Shown: one piece after another, positions 23,880 through 35,579 of the stretch | Position numbering within the stretch: position 1 is the first letter of the stretch | Layout of the letters: every line of letters starts with the position of its first letter | Source: Mangifera indica | Lineage: Eukaryota; Streptophyta; Magnoliopsida; Sapindales; Anacardiaceae | Direction: 5' to 3' | Assembly (NCBI RefSeq): GCF_011075055.1 | Contig: NC_058145.1 | Span: 12,335,894 to 12,399,893, forward strand | Length of the DNA stretch: 64,000 nucleotides | Notes under the pieces: model-generated | What the model saw: only the letters and a program-made list of their open reading frames with translations | Databases searched by the model: none | What the model was told of the DNA's origin: nothing | Translations under genes and position numbers: made by a program

Positions 23880-26800
23880 TTATATAAGATTAAATTTCAC
23901 TTCGGAACTTGCTTCAGTGGACATAATTTCTAGTTCTGCCCACCAGAGAGGGGATAATTTTGGTACTGCTCCATCAGGTCCCATTGCTGTTATTTCTTTT
24001 AACTTGGCTGCAATGTCTCTCATTGTTGGTCTCTGTTTGGGATCAGGGTGGACACAGTCCTTGATAACTTCAAGCAATTTCTCAATCTCATTCTCCTGGA
24101 AAGATTTTAGAGTTGGATCCACCATTTCTTTTAATGGCTGTTCCACTTTCAGATATGCTGATGCCCAGTCCTCCACAGGGCTGTCATCCACCGCAAAAGG
24201 GATCCTACCAGTTATCATTTCAAACAAAATAACTCCAAAATTGTAGACATTGCTTTCTGGATAATTCGCTGACATTTCTAACAGTTCCATGGAAGCTGAT
24301 CCAGTCTTTGCTGTTGTTGTGTCATTCCAGAAACTGAAGTCTGATACTTTGGCTGCATAGTCTTCAGTCAGGTAGATGGAGGAAGATTGCAGTTTTCTAT
24401 GAGCAACAGGTGGTGTCAACTGATGCAAGTGCTCAAGGCAGTAGGCCATGCCCATAGCTACGCGTAGCCTCATTCTCCAGTCCAGATGCTCAGCTTCTTG
24501 TACTGCAAGAAATCCAGATTTTAATGTCACCCAAATCATAGAGCAATTCGGATAGCTTCATTTATTGTGAGTTTTAAGGTTCTTTATGCTCATGTCATAG
24601 TTTCTTTTCATGTAATATAAGCAGGTTCTGCAATATATCACATTCAAATTGAAGAAATGTTGGTCAAAGTTGAAGGAACTTACTGTGAAGATGCTCAAAG
24701 AGTGTTCCATTTGGAGCATACTCAAAAACCATCATTCTTGTGAAAGGATTGTCTTCTACACAGAACCCAATAAGGTTCACAAAATTTTTGTGATTTACTT
24801 TTGATAATGTGTCTATCTGTAAACAAGGCTAAAAGTGACATTCAGAAACTGAGTTTATTATACTGCATCCTAGAAATTTAATTAAATTTACAATTACCTT
24901 CTTTCTGAATTGCGTTTCTAAACTTTTTGACCAATCTGCTCTCGATTTGATAGAAGTAGATGTTACAGCTATTTCAACCCCACTTGATAAAGTTCCCTTA
25001 TACACAGTACCATCCCAATAAGAGCCAATTATGTTACTGAAGCCTTCACATGCTGCTTCAAGTTCTGCTCGCTTGACTTTAGGTACACCTGAAATGAAGA
25101 CTTAATATATGAGTATCCAAGTATATGTACATGCTAGAAGCAAAAGTAAATACCTGTTACAAATGCTTTCTGAAGCTGCCCACTTAACCCTGTTACCCAA
25201 GGTTTAACAGTAACCACTTTACTGCTTCTGAGGAAGATAATGCCAATAGCCAAAATCAGAGTTAAGACTGAGCCTCCCACAATTCCGGCCAAAACCAGAA
25301 CTATGTGATGCTTTGACTTGGAATGAATCCCTGCTGTTTGGCTTGGACTTAAATCAGGAGAAGACGTTGGAGATGCAAGCAATTGAGGTGGTGTAGCAAC
25401 AACAGTTGGTGGATTTGCAGGAGGTAGAGATGGTAATGGAAAGTTTGAAGGTGATGGTGATGGAAAGTGTGAAGGCGACGGGGAGGGAGAATGCGATGGC
25501 AATGGTGGAAGAGAAATATGAGGTCCTGCAGCAGGTGCTGCCGCTACCCGCTGCAGCAGCCTCCTGTAAGTGGTATCTCCAGATCGGATAGTTTTCCTGA
25601 CAAAGAAAAACAGGTACTATAAGTGAAGTTCCTGCAAATGGAATGATTACACCATGAAAGATTTTCAGAGAAGGGATTAATTAACAGGGAGCAGATTAAA
25701 CCAACAAGAAAAGTACCACTCGCTTACCATGAAAATAATAGTTTTCTGTCACAAGATGCTCTTAAAGCATTAGTGGTTAGCTGGTTCTCTTCCACCTGAA
25801 GCTCAGAAAGTGTCTTAAGCTCATATGCTTCAGGAGATACGCTGCCAAGGTATTGATTGTTGTCCAGTAAACTGCAGAAATTAAACAATCCTAATATAAT
25901 TTAATCAAAAAGCTTCCAAAAGATGAACTAGCTTAAGAAACATTGAATGGTCAAATTACAGGTTTTGTAGAGACGGATTATTGCCAAAATCAGAAGGAAA
26001 CGACCCAGTAAAGTTGTTATATCCCAAATCCAACACTTCCAACTCCTTCAGTTCTCCAATCTCTTTAGGAATGGTCCCAAAAAATGAATTGTTGCGAAGA
26101 ATACTGCAGAAAAAAGCAGGAGACTCAGAACAATGTAGAAAATGAGAATCATATATATACATAATTAGGCCAAGTTACAAGCTCTCACATAGATTTTAAT
26201 TTTGGAATTTTTCCAATTTCCGGTGTCAGCGTCCCTCCAAGGCAAAGATCTCTCAAATTCCTGCAATTGATTGAGCATACGTGAGTTCATGGGCAGCGAA
26301 TTAAACCACATCTAATGAAGGTAAATAAGAAATGAAAGAATTACTCTCTGCTCCACCATGGGAGGTCTTAAAATTACATAGAATATCAACAGCAACTAAG
26401 GTTAATACTTAAAATGTCGATACAGTAAATCAAACAAGAGAACGAGGAAACAATGGCTGGACGATTCCTTCAAAGAAACATTACAAACGCAGCATTAATA
26501 TTTGTCATCACTTAAAAAAAGGGAGTCCTCATATGATTTTCCATTCTTCATCAACCACTCCATAAACCAAAACAAGCTAGAAAAAATACCTTCTTTAGAT
26601 CTTCCACGCAAACTCAATAATTGGCATTAATAAACGTGCCAGTGATTCGTTGAAAGATGATAAATGTTATTCAAGAACACATCAGTGTACATATATTACG
26701 TGATATCAAAGTTATCAAAATACTTCATAAAGAAAATGATTACGGATAAAAAAAAATCAAAAAACAGTAAAATCTTTCAGTCTCACTAACAAATTTAGAA

Positions 26801-27251
26801 ATGCAGACGAAAAAAGCAACGCTTTATTTTATCTTATGAAGAAAGAGGTGAGATTCTTGAGGAGATAAAATAAGATACTCACAAGATGACTACTTTCCCA
26901 TTTGAGCACTCAACACCGAACCACGAACAGGGATCAATATCTGCGCCACTGCCATCCCAGTTCGATAACGCCCCAAAAGGGTCTCTCACCACTCTCTCTC
27001 GAAACCTCAACAGTGCCAAACCTGTACATTCATACAACTCTCTTTCACTTTTTTTTTTTCAATTCAAAAGCTTGCCTGAAACTTTACGGACGTGCAAAGG
27101 AAAGGTTTATGTGTATATATATATATATATATATACCTTCGCTGTTGAGAGACGAAGAAAAACTCAGATGCTGAAGAAATAGCAATAAGACCACCATGAA
27201 CACCGCCGTGTTGAAGCTCCAATGATGCCCAATTCTCCACCCTTCTTCCAT
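23880..27251 (-). CDS. Inactive LRR receptor-like kinase (At3g56050/At2g40270 type)
   Basis: Nine exons: 27251-27137, 27021-26883, 26260-26189, 26103-25960, 25871-25728, 25596-25154, 25088-24898, 24816-24684, 24502-23880; 667 aa, all in frame. Order: signal peptide (hydrophobic V-F-M-V-V-L-L-L-F-L), LRR N-terminal cap with C-S-W-F-G-V-E-C, about three leucine-rich repeats each ending at an exon junction, a Pro/Ser-rich stalk, one membrane span (about 303-326), and a kinase-like domain. The kinase residues are lost: the beta-3 lysine position reads I-A-V-T-S, HRD reads H-R-K, and DFG reads D-F-S. The same losses are known in this plant family, so it should act as a plasma-membrane scaffold or co-receptor rather than an enzyme. 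Ligand unknown. The intron 1 donor is the start of an (AT)n tract. Confidence 0.92.
27115..27136. repeat. (AT)n microsatellite at a splice donor
   Basis: A run of TA/AT dinucleotides begins immediately inside intron 1 of the receptor-like kinase; on the minus strand the donor reads GAAG|GTATATATAT. Its length may vary between individuals. Confidence 0.85.
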
Positions 27252-27521
27252 TCCCAATAGTAGTTTCGGAATATTTCTGTTACCAACTATTTTTATTTTT
27301 GTTTTCTCTGCTGTTTTATATTAACTACCCATTACCTAACTTGAGGTAAAGAAAAAAGAAGAATTTATATGCAGAAACTGAGAAATTTATTAGTTGTAAG
27401 TTTAGCTGAAATCAAGAGACACAGACATCTTAAGTTTTTGAGTTGAGTTGTGTTGGCGTGTAAAAAGTTCTAACGCGGCGATCCATTGACATAGGATTTG
27501 AGAAGTCGTGTAATGTGATCA

Positions 27522-28409
27522 GGCTAGAGCTAGGATCTTATCGTGCCATATCAGTTTAAGTTTTATATTTAATTTCAACCAAATCTAAAATAAAATTATA
27601 TCAAAATTTTTTAATTTTAATTTAACTTTTTAATATTTGAGTTAACCTGACATGATTTAAATTGACTCAAAATTATATATTATTTTTACTCTCCAAATAA
27701 GTATTTTTACCATTTTAATTTATTTATCAAATTAACTCAATATACTATTAATAAAACTCACAATATTACATTTTATCTTATTTACAAATGATTTAAAAAT
27801 TATATACTAAAAATTTTAAAACGTGTCAATAATCTAATTAACAAAATTATATTTTTAATACTTAATAATAAAATAAAATATTCAAATAAAAATAAAAAAT
27901 AATATGATTAATTATAATTATATGAAGATACAACTATATATAATTTGTAAAGATTTCAATTAATATTGATATAATTTTTCAACATTTCTATAATTTATAA
28001 ATAAAACTATGGATACACATTTTTAATACATAATTTGGTATACAGATAATGTGTCATCATATGATTAGATATTTTTGAATTAAAAATAAAATAATACCAA
28101 ATCACATAATAACATATCATTTGTATACTCAAATTATACACTAAAAGTGTATACATATAGCATTGCTCATAATTTATCTTTAACAGATTCTATTAAAATA
28201 ACATTTTCTTAAAATATTAGAGTCAATTTATATTGTTTCGGATTACTTTTACATGAACTCTAACACTATTCGATTTAATTTTGAAACATGTCAGATTAAC
28301 TTGAAATAAATTTTATATTAGAAAATTTTAATCTTAGCTGAATTTTTTTATATTATATCATATTAAATTAACGGATCAGGTTAAAAATTACCAGCTCTAG
28401 GATTTTGTT
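27522..28409. repeat. Degenerate AT-rich element with short inverted ends
   Basis: The left end (gatcaggctagagctaggat) and the right end, read on the other strand (aatcctagagctggtaattt), share the CTAGAGCT-G core. Both are followed inward by similar AT-rich sequence with 'taacctgac/aacctgatc' phrases. A MITE family B copy sits inside (28000-28172), so the outer element is the older. No coding. Confidence 0.45.
28000..28172. repeat. MITE family B copy 2 (nested)
   Basis: Begins AATAAAACTATGGATACACA, has the ATATGATTAG-ATTTTTGAATTAAAAATAA core, and ends TGTATACATATAGCATTGCT. The two ends are roughly inverted. It is close in sequence to the copies at 30745 and 60557. Confidence 0.7.
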
Positions 28410-29095
28410 TTTAAAAAAAGAAAATATTCAAACTAAAACCATATTTTAAAATTCTAATAATTGATAATTGATATTATGGTTAGGGAGTTAACAACCAAAT
28501 TATTCTTTCTAGAAAATTTGTGTATTTTTCAAGTGCTAAAATTAAGTATTTAGTCCTTAAATATTTAAATTTATTATCAGGATTATTTCATGATGTAGTT
28601 TTCCTTTGAATTTGATTTTAATTAGTAGATTTGGGAAATTATTGGGGTAAAAGAATTTTTATATATATATTAAAAAAATAAACCCCTTAAATTGACAGCT
28701 TCGGAATCACCCGGTAGAGTTTCATTTTTAAACATTATATTATATATGAGATTTTGACTCCAATATCAAAGTATTTTTTAATGATAAAAAACATTTAAAA
28801 TGTTTCCAATAAATATATTATTTGGAAACATTTTATTAAGAAAATACTAATTCAACGAGGCAAATCTAATCCAAAATGCCGTGTCATGTGCTCCTTTGGC
28901 AAGCTGGCATCTTGTGTATGCCAATTGGGAGGTACAGTTTTCCCTTAAGTTTCGCTATTGACTTGTTTGAATAAGTCAGTGTTACGAATTGTTACTATTT
29001 CAGAGGTGATAGATTTGCTCCTTATAAGTACATACATGGCTATCAATGAACCCAGAGTGCAAGCAAACCTTTTTGACTAAATTTCTCAAGATGGA

Positions 29096-29532
29096 AACTA
29101 TGATTGTTTGGTTTGTTAATAATAAAAGATTATAGTAATCTTTTATTACCAATGCTAACGTGACATGTAATATAAGTAGTAATCTGATTACCACCTTCAC
29201 CTTAAATATTTAAGGATTACTAAGGTAATCTTGAGTTTATTATAATTATATTATTATTTATTAATTTATTTAGATAAAAATAAATTTATTTTTAATTAAT
29301 ATGACAAATAATATAAAAAATATTTAAAAATAATTATATTCAAAGGCATTTAAGTAAAATAATTTACTAGTAATCTTTTATTACATTTAACCAAACATAA
29401 TAATTATTTATACATACCAAATTTTATCAAACATAGTAATCATTTATATCCAGTAATCTTCTAAATAATCTATCTTCAAAGTAATCTTTCTATTTTAGTC
29501 ATAAAATATTATCCAAACCAAACGCCCCCTTA
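29096..29532. repeat. MITE family A copy 1
   Basis: The inner motif 'gtaatcttttattac' recurs on both strands, and the outer ends carry the phrase GTTTGGTTTG (left) and, on the other strand, GGGGGCGTTTGGTTTGGATA (right). A second, more eroded copy of the same layout is at 37848-38312; both share the phrase 'aaaggcatttaagtaaaataat'. The 'too-many-T' ends and palindromic core are typical of non-autonomous DNA transposons. No coding. Confidence 0.65.
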
Positions 29533-30744
29533 ATATTCTTTATTGTTGGAGAATAAATGAAATTAAACACCGTTATTATATTGCATTCATCTGAACCTGC
29601 TTGCTCTTGGGGATGTTTTGGCCTTGTTTCTCTATTATGCAATTATAAGGTTCAAACATGGGATATCGATTGTTGACATTGACACACTGCATGTAGCCAT
29701 CCTATGTGAGAAACCAAGTGTGATATCGTCACCCATTGTTAGTGCAAAGAATGTACGATTAGATGGCAATGTGTATGCGGAAGATATCAATGGCGATAGT
29801 TGCATAATTCTCTTAGATGCATTGAGGAAGTGAAGGAAGTGACTTTCACATAGAAACAAAATATGAAGTGTACAACCAAAAAGTAAAGGGTTGTGCATTC
29901 AATCAGGGAAGCTCGTTTTAAAAGTTTATCATTCTTTGTTTGTAATTTTCAGTAAATGCTCATCTTGAATTTATGATGATGCAAAAGTATGTATCAAGAT
30001 GGTAATGATGATGAATTAGATGTAGTAAGTGACCGTAAGTTCTAATCTTCTGGGTGTTACATTTTGGTTCTTTATGTTAAAACTCCTGATAGAACAAGAA
30101 GAAATGGGGAAAGAATGCACGGGTGATGGTTTCACCCAAAAAAAAAAAAGAAAACTCACTTTTGTTTTGTGCGTGTTAATTTCAAAAATCATATTTGCGA
30201 TTATTGTGATAGATATAACCCATATTTGAAAGTTGCCTTGACGTCTACCAAGGGGATAGTTGGCCCTCGTCTTTCTTGGATTTACTTCATAGGTTTGCTA
30301 GATATAAGACTAGATTCGAGTCAAACCAGTTAAAATTTTTTAAAACTATATTTTATTTAAAAAATGAGAGAAAATTATAATAGATATAACATTCTATTAT
30401 TGGGACAAGATAATATATCAACAACACAATAATTGAAAACCAAATTGTCAATTTTTTGGTCGTAAGTCCTCAATTATTTATCGTATTTTAAGCCAATTTA
30501 AATGTTTGCCATGTGCTCCACCTATAAATATTATGAATGAAGATGAATCTGGGACCTTATATTTGGGAGTGTTCTCAACGCTATCAACATTATAATTTTA
30601 AAATTATGTGTGTTAAAGTATTTTTTAAACCTATTTTAAAGTATTATTATAAGAAATAAAAATATTAAATTCCTTTGGAAATCTTTTTTTCACTTGGCAA
30701 ATGTTCTTGGAATAAGTTTTATATGGTTACAATGAATTAATTAA
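29533..30744. other. Intergenic, no gene recognised
   Basis: A 71-codon frame at 29618-29833 has a mixed, non-repetitive composition but no recognisable family, no exon partners and no clear promoter. The rest is AT-rich. I cannot support a gene here. Confidence 0.4.
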
Positions 30745-30892
30745 TCAATAAAACTATGTGAATATATTTTTTATATATAATTTGGATATACAGATAATAT
30801 GTTATTATATGATTAGATGATTTTGAATTAAAAATAAAGTAATATTATCCAAATTGTGTAGTAAAAGTGTATACATATAATACTATTTTTAA
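30745..30892. repeat. MITE family B copy 3
   Basis: Begins AATAAAACTATGTGAATATA and ends TGTATACATATAATACTATT, with the same ATATGATTAGATGATTTTGA core as copy 2. Non-coding. Confidence 0.7.
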
Positions 30893-31544
30893 CAAATTAA
30901 TGTGAAAAGACGAAAGAAAATAAGAGTGAAAGGCAAGAAACCCAAGTGAATTTTATGAATTATAAGATCTTGGTCCACATTATGAATGTTTGATGAAAGA
31001 GCACTAGAAGGGGAAGTCATGGCGTGGAAGATAAGTAGTGAAGTTGGGATTCTTCAATCATATGATTGAGAAGAAGAAAAAGAAATTGACTTTTAGTCTT
31101 CTTTCTGTATATTTGAGATGAAACATTAATTTCTTTTGATCTTTCTTGACAACAATGAGCATGGTATAGTTTTCATTTTGAAGAGGATACTGATGACAAG
31201 TCAAGGAGGGTGATAGGAGAATGAAAAGCAGAAAAGGGGACATTTGGTGCACCCACATAGATGTGCCCCTTCACCATTCATAAACAACAGATGCATTTTC
31301 TTTAAAGCATGTTTGGAAGGCGATGGGTAATTAATCATAATATAAAATCTTGTTATGTTACATGCTAACGTACAAATGGAAGCTTAGGGTTTGGTTCAGA
31401 TTACCACTTAAAAGCTCATGTAAGTCTGATAATTAAGTCGGACAAACTCAAGACCCAATTGTTTGGTTGAAAAATTCAGTTTTGGATGAACAAAAATTAG
31501 GCCTTAGTGGCCCTAGACAAAAAAATTTACCTATTAAGCTATTG

Positions 31545-31812
31545 GGTTCAAGTTTGAATTGAAGTTGTTTAAACCCAAAGCTTAATAAACCAAGAAATTC
31601 ATTATAGATGGAGGTGTATTTGTCAGGTTTTACACCTATTAGGAAATTATATGATTGTTTTTGTAAATTTTTTAAGCTGGTTTAGGTTTGAATTAAAGTT
31701 GTTCAAACCCAAGGTCTAATAGACCAAGAAATTCATTATGGGTAAGGGTGTATTTGTTAGGTTTTACACCTGTTAGAAAATTATTGAGTATTTTTACAGA
31801 TTTTTTAAGTTA
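31545..31812. repeat. 134-bp tandem duplication in a degenerate repeat
   Basis: Two adjacent copies with a period of 134 bases share phrases such as 'tttgaatt(g/a)aagttgtt(t/c)aaaccca', 'ccaagaaattcattat' and 'gttttacacct(a/g)tta'. The wider 31380-31950 stretch is the 'aagctcaagttt' low-complexity repeat type also found at 14110 and 61140. Confidence 0.7.
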
Positions 31813-32239
31813 TAAAACATGCCAACAAAAATTTAACAAACCAGACTTGAACAAAAAATCTTTGGTCTAAATGGGCAAACCCGAAGCCTGAGCCTTAAAT
31901 TTTTTATGGGCTCAGACTTGAATAAGCCAGGGCCGATTGACAGCCTACTCATGCCGTTCTGGTTGGGTTTCTCTGGACCATAATAAATTACTTGGTCTTT
32001 AATTTTTGTAAGTGTAATTTGAAGTGGGCCTCAATTTGGTGAGGTCTTAAATTAAAGAAACAGACAAGACAAACCTCTTAGTTGTAGAAAATGGCATATG
32101 ACAATACATGTTGAGACATTAAACCAGCAAAGAGTACAAAGTCATGTTCACTTTCCATTAGCTTGTCGAGGGAAAACTCATCTTTTTAGAAGATGCCAGG
32201 TTGGAGAAATTTATTTAATTATTTTTTTACTTTATTTTT

Positions 32240-33398
32240 TTCAAATTTCGAGTGAAATTATAATAAGTTTTTGAAAATTAAAAGCATTGGATAGAGGACA
32301 AATTGATGAGCTCCTGTGAATTTCTCTTGGGTATGCATAAAAGGAGAGGACTAGGTGTTGTTCCCAACCAGGCTTCATGCAGCATTTTTGGGCTCGCAGA
32401 ATTGTAGCCAACCCATGGACTCCCTGCCAGTCCAGGCAGCAGAGGCAATTTCTATGAACTTCTTACTGTTTAATGTAATCCAAAGAGTCGAGGCCTGAGG
32501 GTCTTGAGGATTTTGGCACTATTTTTGTTTGGAATCTTTGGATTAGTCAGGGACAGACTAATCAAATGAGCATTCAAAGGTCTTCATCAAATCATTTTCC
32601 ATGAGACAGCCCAAACTAGACTTCTAAATTTATAATTATCAAATCTATTCAAGTCTCTATATTAAAATATATTCACCTTCTACATCAACATCTCTTTCCA
32701 AAGGTTTCCATCACAATGTTTGAACAATTGAACTGCATTCAAACTAATTACTTAACTAATAAAATAATAAATATATTATACAAGTGATTAAAATATTAAA
32801 TATCATGTCATTTTACCGTGTTCGATAAATTTATCTAATATTTAAAAAAAATTAATAGAAAAAGAGCATTTGTTGCTTATATTATAAGTTAACATATGTT
32901 GAATCTAATATTTTAAAGAAATTAATGATTAAGTTATCTCATTAAAATAGAAGATAAATGTTACCCCCTAAAAATATGAGATAGGGACGGAATGTTGTTG
33001 GATAAATTACAAAATTATTAAAGACTCAATTTTCTTCCAAAACAAGGGCTAGGTGAGCCCATTTTGCAAGAGCTTGCCTACATCTACACGTTGAAGGAGC
33101 ATCTTACAGCGAACAACTTTTACTTCTTATCAAAGTGGACAAAGAAGGACTTAAGGGGATCAGCAACATGCAAGAAAAAAAGGGTGACTGGTATAGCAAA
33201 TACTTCTTCTTCTTGTACTCACAGAAAGGGAAATTTAAAATAAATAATAGGTCTTAGTGTTTTTCACTTTACATTTTTTCTTTATCTGATTTTAACCATA
33301 CTTGCTCTTTCTTGCAATTAACCATTATATGTTGTTTCCATAACTAGTAACTTACATTATGACTAGATGCTTCTTTGATGTAGTCTTTGTGTAATTTT
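32240..33398 (+). repeat. Direct repeat L1 (about 1.1 kb) left of the GRAS pseudogene
   Basis: Diverged but clearly alignable with 35580-36695 in the same orientation. Matching landmarks include 'gcattggatagagga' with 'gcattgaatagagga' near the start, the 'attgaactgcattcaaac' phrase in the middle, and 'cacgttgaaggagcatc' with 'catgttgaaggagcatc' near the end. The pair brackets the minus-strand GRAS copy. I see no LTR-type TG...CA ends, so I read this as segmental duplication. Confidence 0.75.
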
Positions 33399-33616
33399 CT
33401 GAGGTAAAATTTGAGCACACAACAATTGATAAAGAAATAACCTTCTTATTTATTATTGTACATGTCTTATTATGATACATACAAATCAATTAATGCAGCA
33501 AACTTTGAATCAATGTGTTCTAAACTTCTACAGCTTTCATCTATGTATCAATCTCTCTACAAACTTTACAAAAAAATTTTCATCAAGTAATATATATGTC
33601 TTCCAAAACCATTTCC

Positions 33617-35230
33617 CTATCTCCAGCTTGAAACTTTAACCAATGAGGTTCCCATACAGCCCAAAACCATCTCATTTTCGATTGTATTTTTCACCCAATA
33701 TAGACTGTTACCTTCACTAACCAGCTCCTTAGCCTCCATAAGATTATCTTGGGATAATCTCCAGGCTTTCAACCCCATCTCAGAGAGAGCCCTCCCATTC
33801 CTGGCACTAATTTCCTCCAAATTCTGAAAGCCAGCGAGTGAAGAAACTTGGGGTGCCATAAAGAGACATTCCATCGCTACTCTTGCTTCCAAAAGGTGAG
33901 CTGGTAAATGCCACTCCATTAATTGGAAAAATGCTTGGAGTTGAAGTAACTTCTCTTCAAACAAAGAACCAATTCGACTGCAGTCTAGTCTTCCTACGTC
34001 ATTTACATTCCCAAAAGTTATAATACCAGTGTTATTGAGGGAGTCCTTAGCCACCTTCAGAAAATCCATGAGATGCTTATCACTTCTCAGTCTCCCCATG
34101 TGAGGGAGACCAACCATGCAGTTGAAGGCTACCCATTCATTTCTTCTACTACATTTCTTTGCTATCTTCATCTCACTCACCAAGCTCTCCATGTCCATCT
34201 TTTCTATCATCAATATCACATCACAAGTTCGCGCGTGTTCATATAGCCTCCTTTTTATCTCCTCAAAACTGTCTGTGGGAGGAAAGTAACTGCCATCTTC
34301 TTCCTCCCATTTTATTGAAGTCAGTTGCACCAAACGTTGACCTCTCCTCCCAAGTGCTTCGATAAGTGGAGGCCATTGAATACCTTGGCCAATGTCAAAA
34401 TCAATGATATGAACCATACCAGCATCCTGAGGAATAGCTTCTAGTATCATTGAATTAGCAGTGAAGTGAGCAAACCTTCCATAAGGGAAAATCTGATAGA
34501 AGGCTCTGAAGGCCGCCTCATAGTTCTTGTTTGATTCTTGACTCAGATAGTCTACTTTCTTCTCAAAGGCTTGGATAAAAAATTATGCAAGACGTTCAAG
34601 GGTTGCACCAGTTGGACAGGCCTTCTCAGTCAATCGCCCGATAATTTCTGTTGCTAGATCTTTCTGTTCTAGCTCCACTGCTTCTCCATAAGCCTTTAGC
34701 AGATGAAGAATGCTCAATTGGTCATCAATCTCCATTTCTTCCGAGGGGAAAACCAGGGATGTTTGATCTGATGAGAGAACTGAGACATCAATAGATGATG
34801 CCTCACTTGATACTGGTGACAGGTTCAGGCTCTTAGCATCCTCTTCTGCAAATAGTTGTGGTGACACAGGGCTGGTGCCACTCACCAACAACTCAGAAAA
34901 ATCTTCGAAATCATCAGCCATAAACTGATCATTCAGAGGAATGTCAACCTCATCCAAACTGAGTAAATACTCCTCCACTGGAAAGATAACAGGTGAATCA
35001 TCGCTATAAATTGCGAGATTATGTGAGTCATCATCATCATATACAGGGGAGGATAACAAGACAGAAGAAACGTCATTGGAGAAATCCTCCATGGAGATTG
35101 ATGGAGAAGGGAACTCAAAGCAACCCTCATGGGCAGATTTATCTGCAAAATAAAGTCCTATTTCTTCTAGGGGTGAGTCTGTTGAATTGTAATTTTCAGG
35201 CCAGTACAGAAAAGGCTCAACTTGCATCAT
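33617..35230 (-). pseudogene. GRAS protein gene, NSP2-like, one nonsense codon
   Basis: The frame from the ATG at 35230 to the final stop spans 1614 bases, exactly the length of the intact copy at 39323-40936, with no frameshift seen. Codon 216 (34585-34583) is TAA where the intact copy has TAT (Tyr). Translation would stop after 215 residues, keeping the acidic N-terminal region and the first leucine-rich part of the GRAS domain but losing the V-H-I-I-D, PFYRE and SAW regions. Downstream codons still read as good GRAS sequence, so the lesion is young or the rest is still constrained. The promoter and TATA-like box are kept. Readthrough, a polymorphic stop or an assembly error would change this call. 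Confidence 0.85.
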
Positions 35231-35285
35231 CTCTGAAATTAGAAAAGAATGTAACAGTTGTTAATTTTTGCAGCAATGGATTTTG

Positions 35286-35293
35286 TATATATA
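35286..35293 (-). promoter_or_regulatory. TATA-like box of the GRAS pseudogene
   Basis: TATATATA about 56-63 bases upstream of the ATG on the minus strand, in a context (ggctatatata) conserved with the intact GRAS copy. Confidence 0.5.
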
Positions 35294-35579
35294 GCCATGA
35301 TCGAGCACTAGAGACCAAAAGGGCAATAGAAAAAAATTGTAGCCATCATTGTCATTCACACTACACTTTATCCCACATCTGCATCATTGTAGTTTTCATT
35401 TGATTCCTACTCTCAATAGTGCCCTCTCAGGAATTATACTGATTTATATTTTATTTTTCTTCCAGATTATGTCTTTGTCATCTGATTTTCCATACAGGTC
35501 AAGAAGAACATAAAATGAAGATACACACAAATACAAAGCATAATTTTGCATCAAGTCTTGGTCTCATTTAATTTTCTTT

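Larger units (their letters stand above)
33400..35540 (-). repeat. Inverted duplication, left unit (GRAS pseudogene)
   Basis: This unit is the reverse complement of 38985-41190. Similarity runs from the 3' flank (a shared 'ttgttgtg-gctcaaatttt' phrase at 33405-33430 and 41142-41165), through the whole coding region, to about 300 bases of promoter (the shared 'tcttcttgacctgta' phrase at about 35500 and 39025). The two units are head to head, separated by about 3.4 kb. Confidence 0.9.

Noticed and set aside
29618..29898. Overlapping 71- and 87-codon frames on opposite strands
   Set aside because: Neither has family features, exon partners or a promoter, and their overlap indicates chance openness.
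34993..35403. Plus-strand frame of 136 codons with a near-identical partner at 39150-39542 (minus)
   Set aside because: Both are antisense shadows across the start of the two GRAS copies, kept similar by the duplication.
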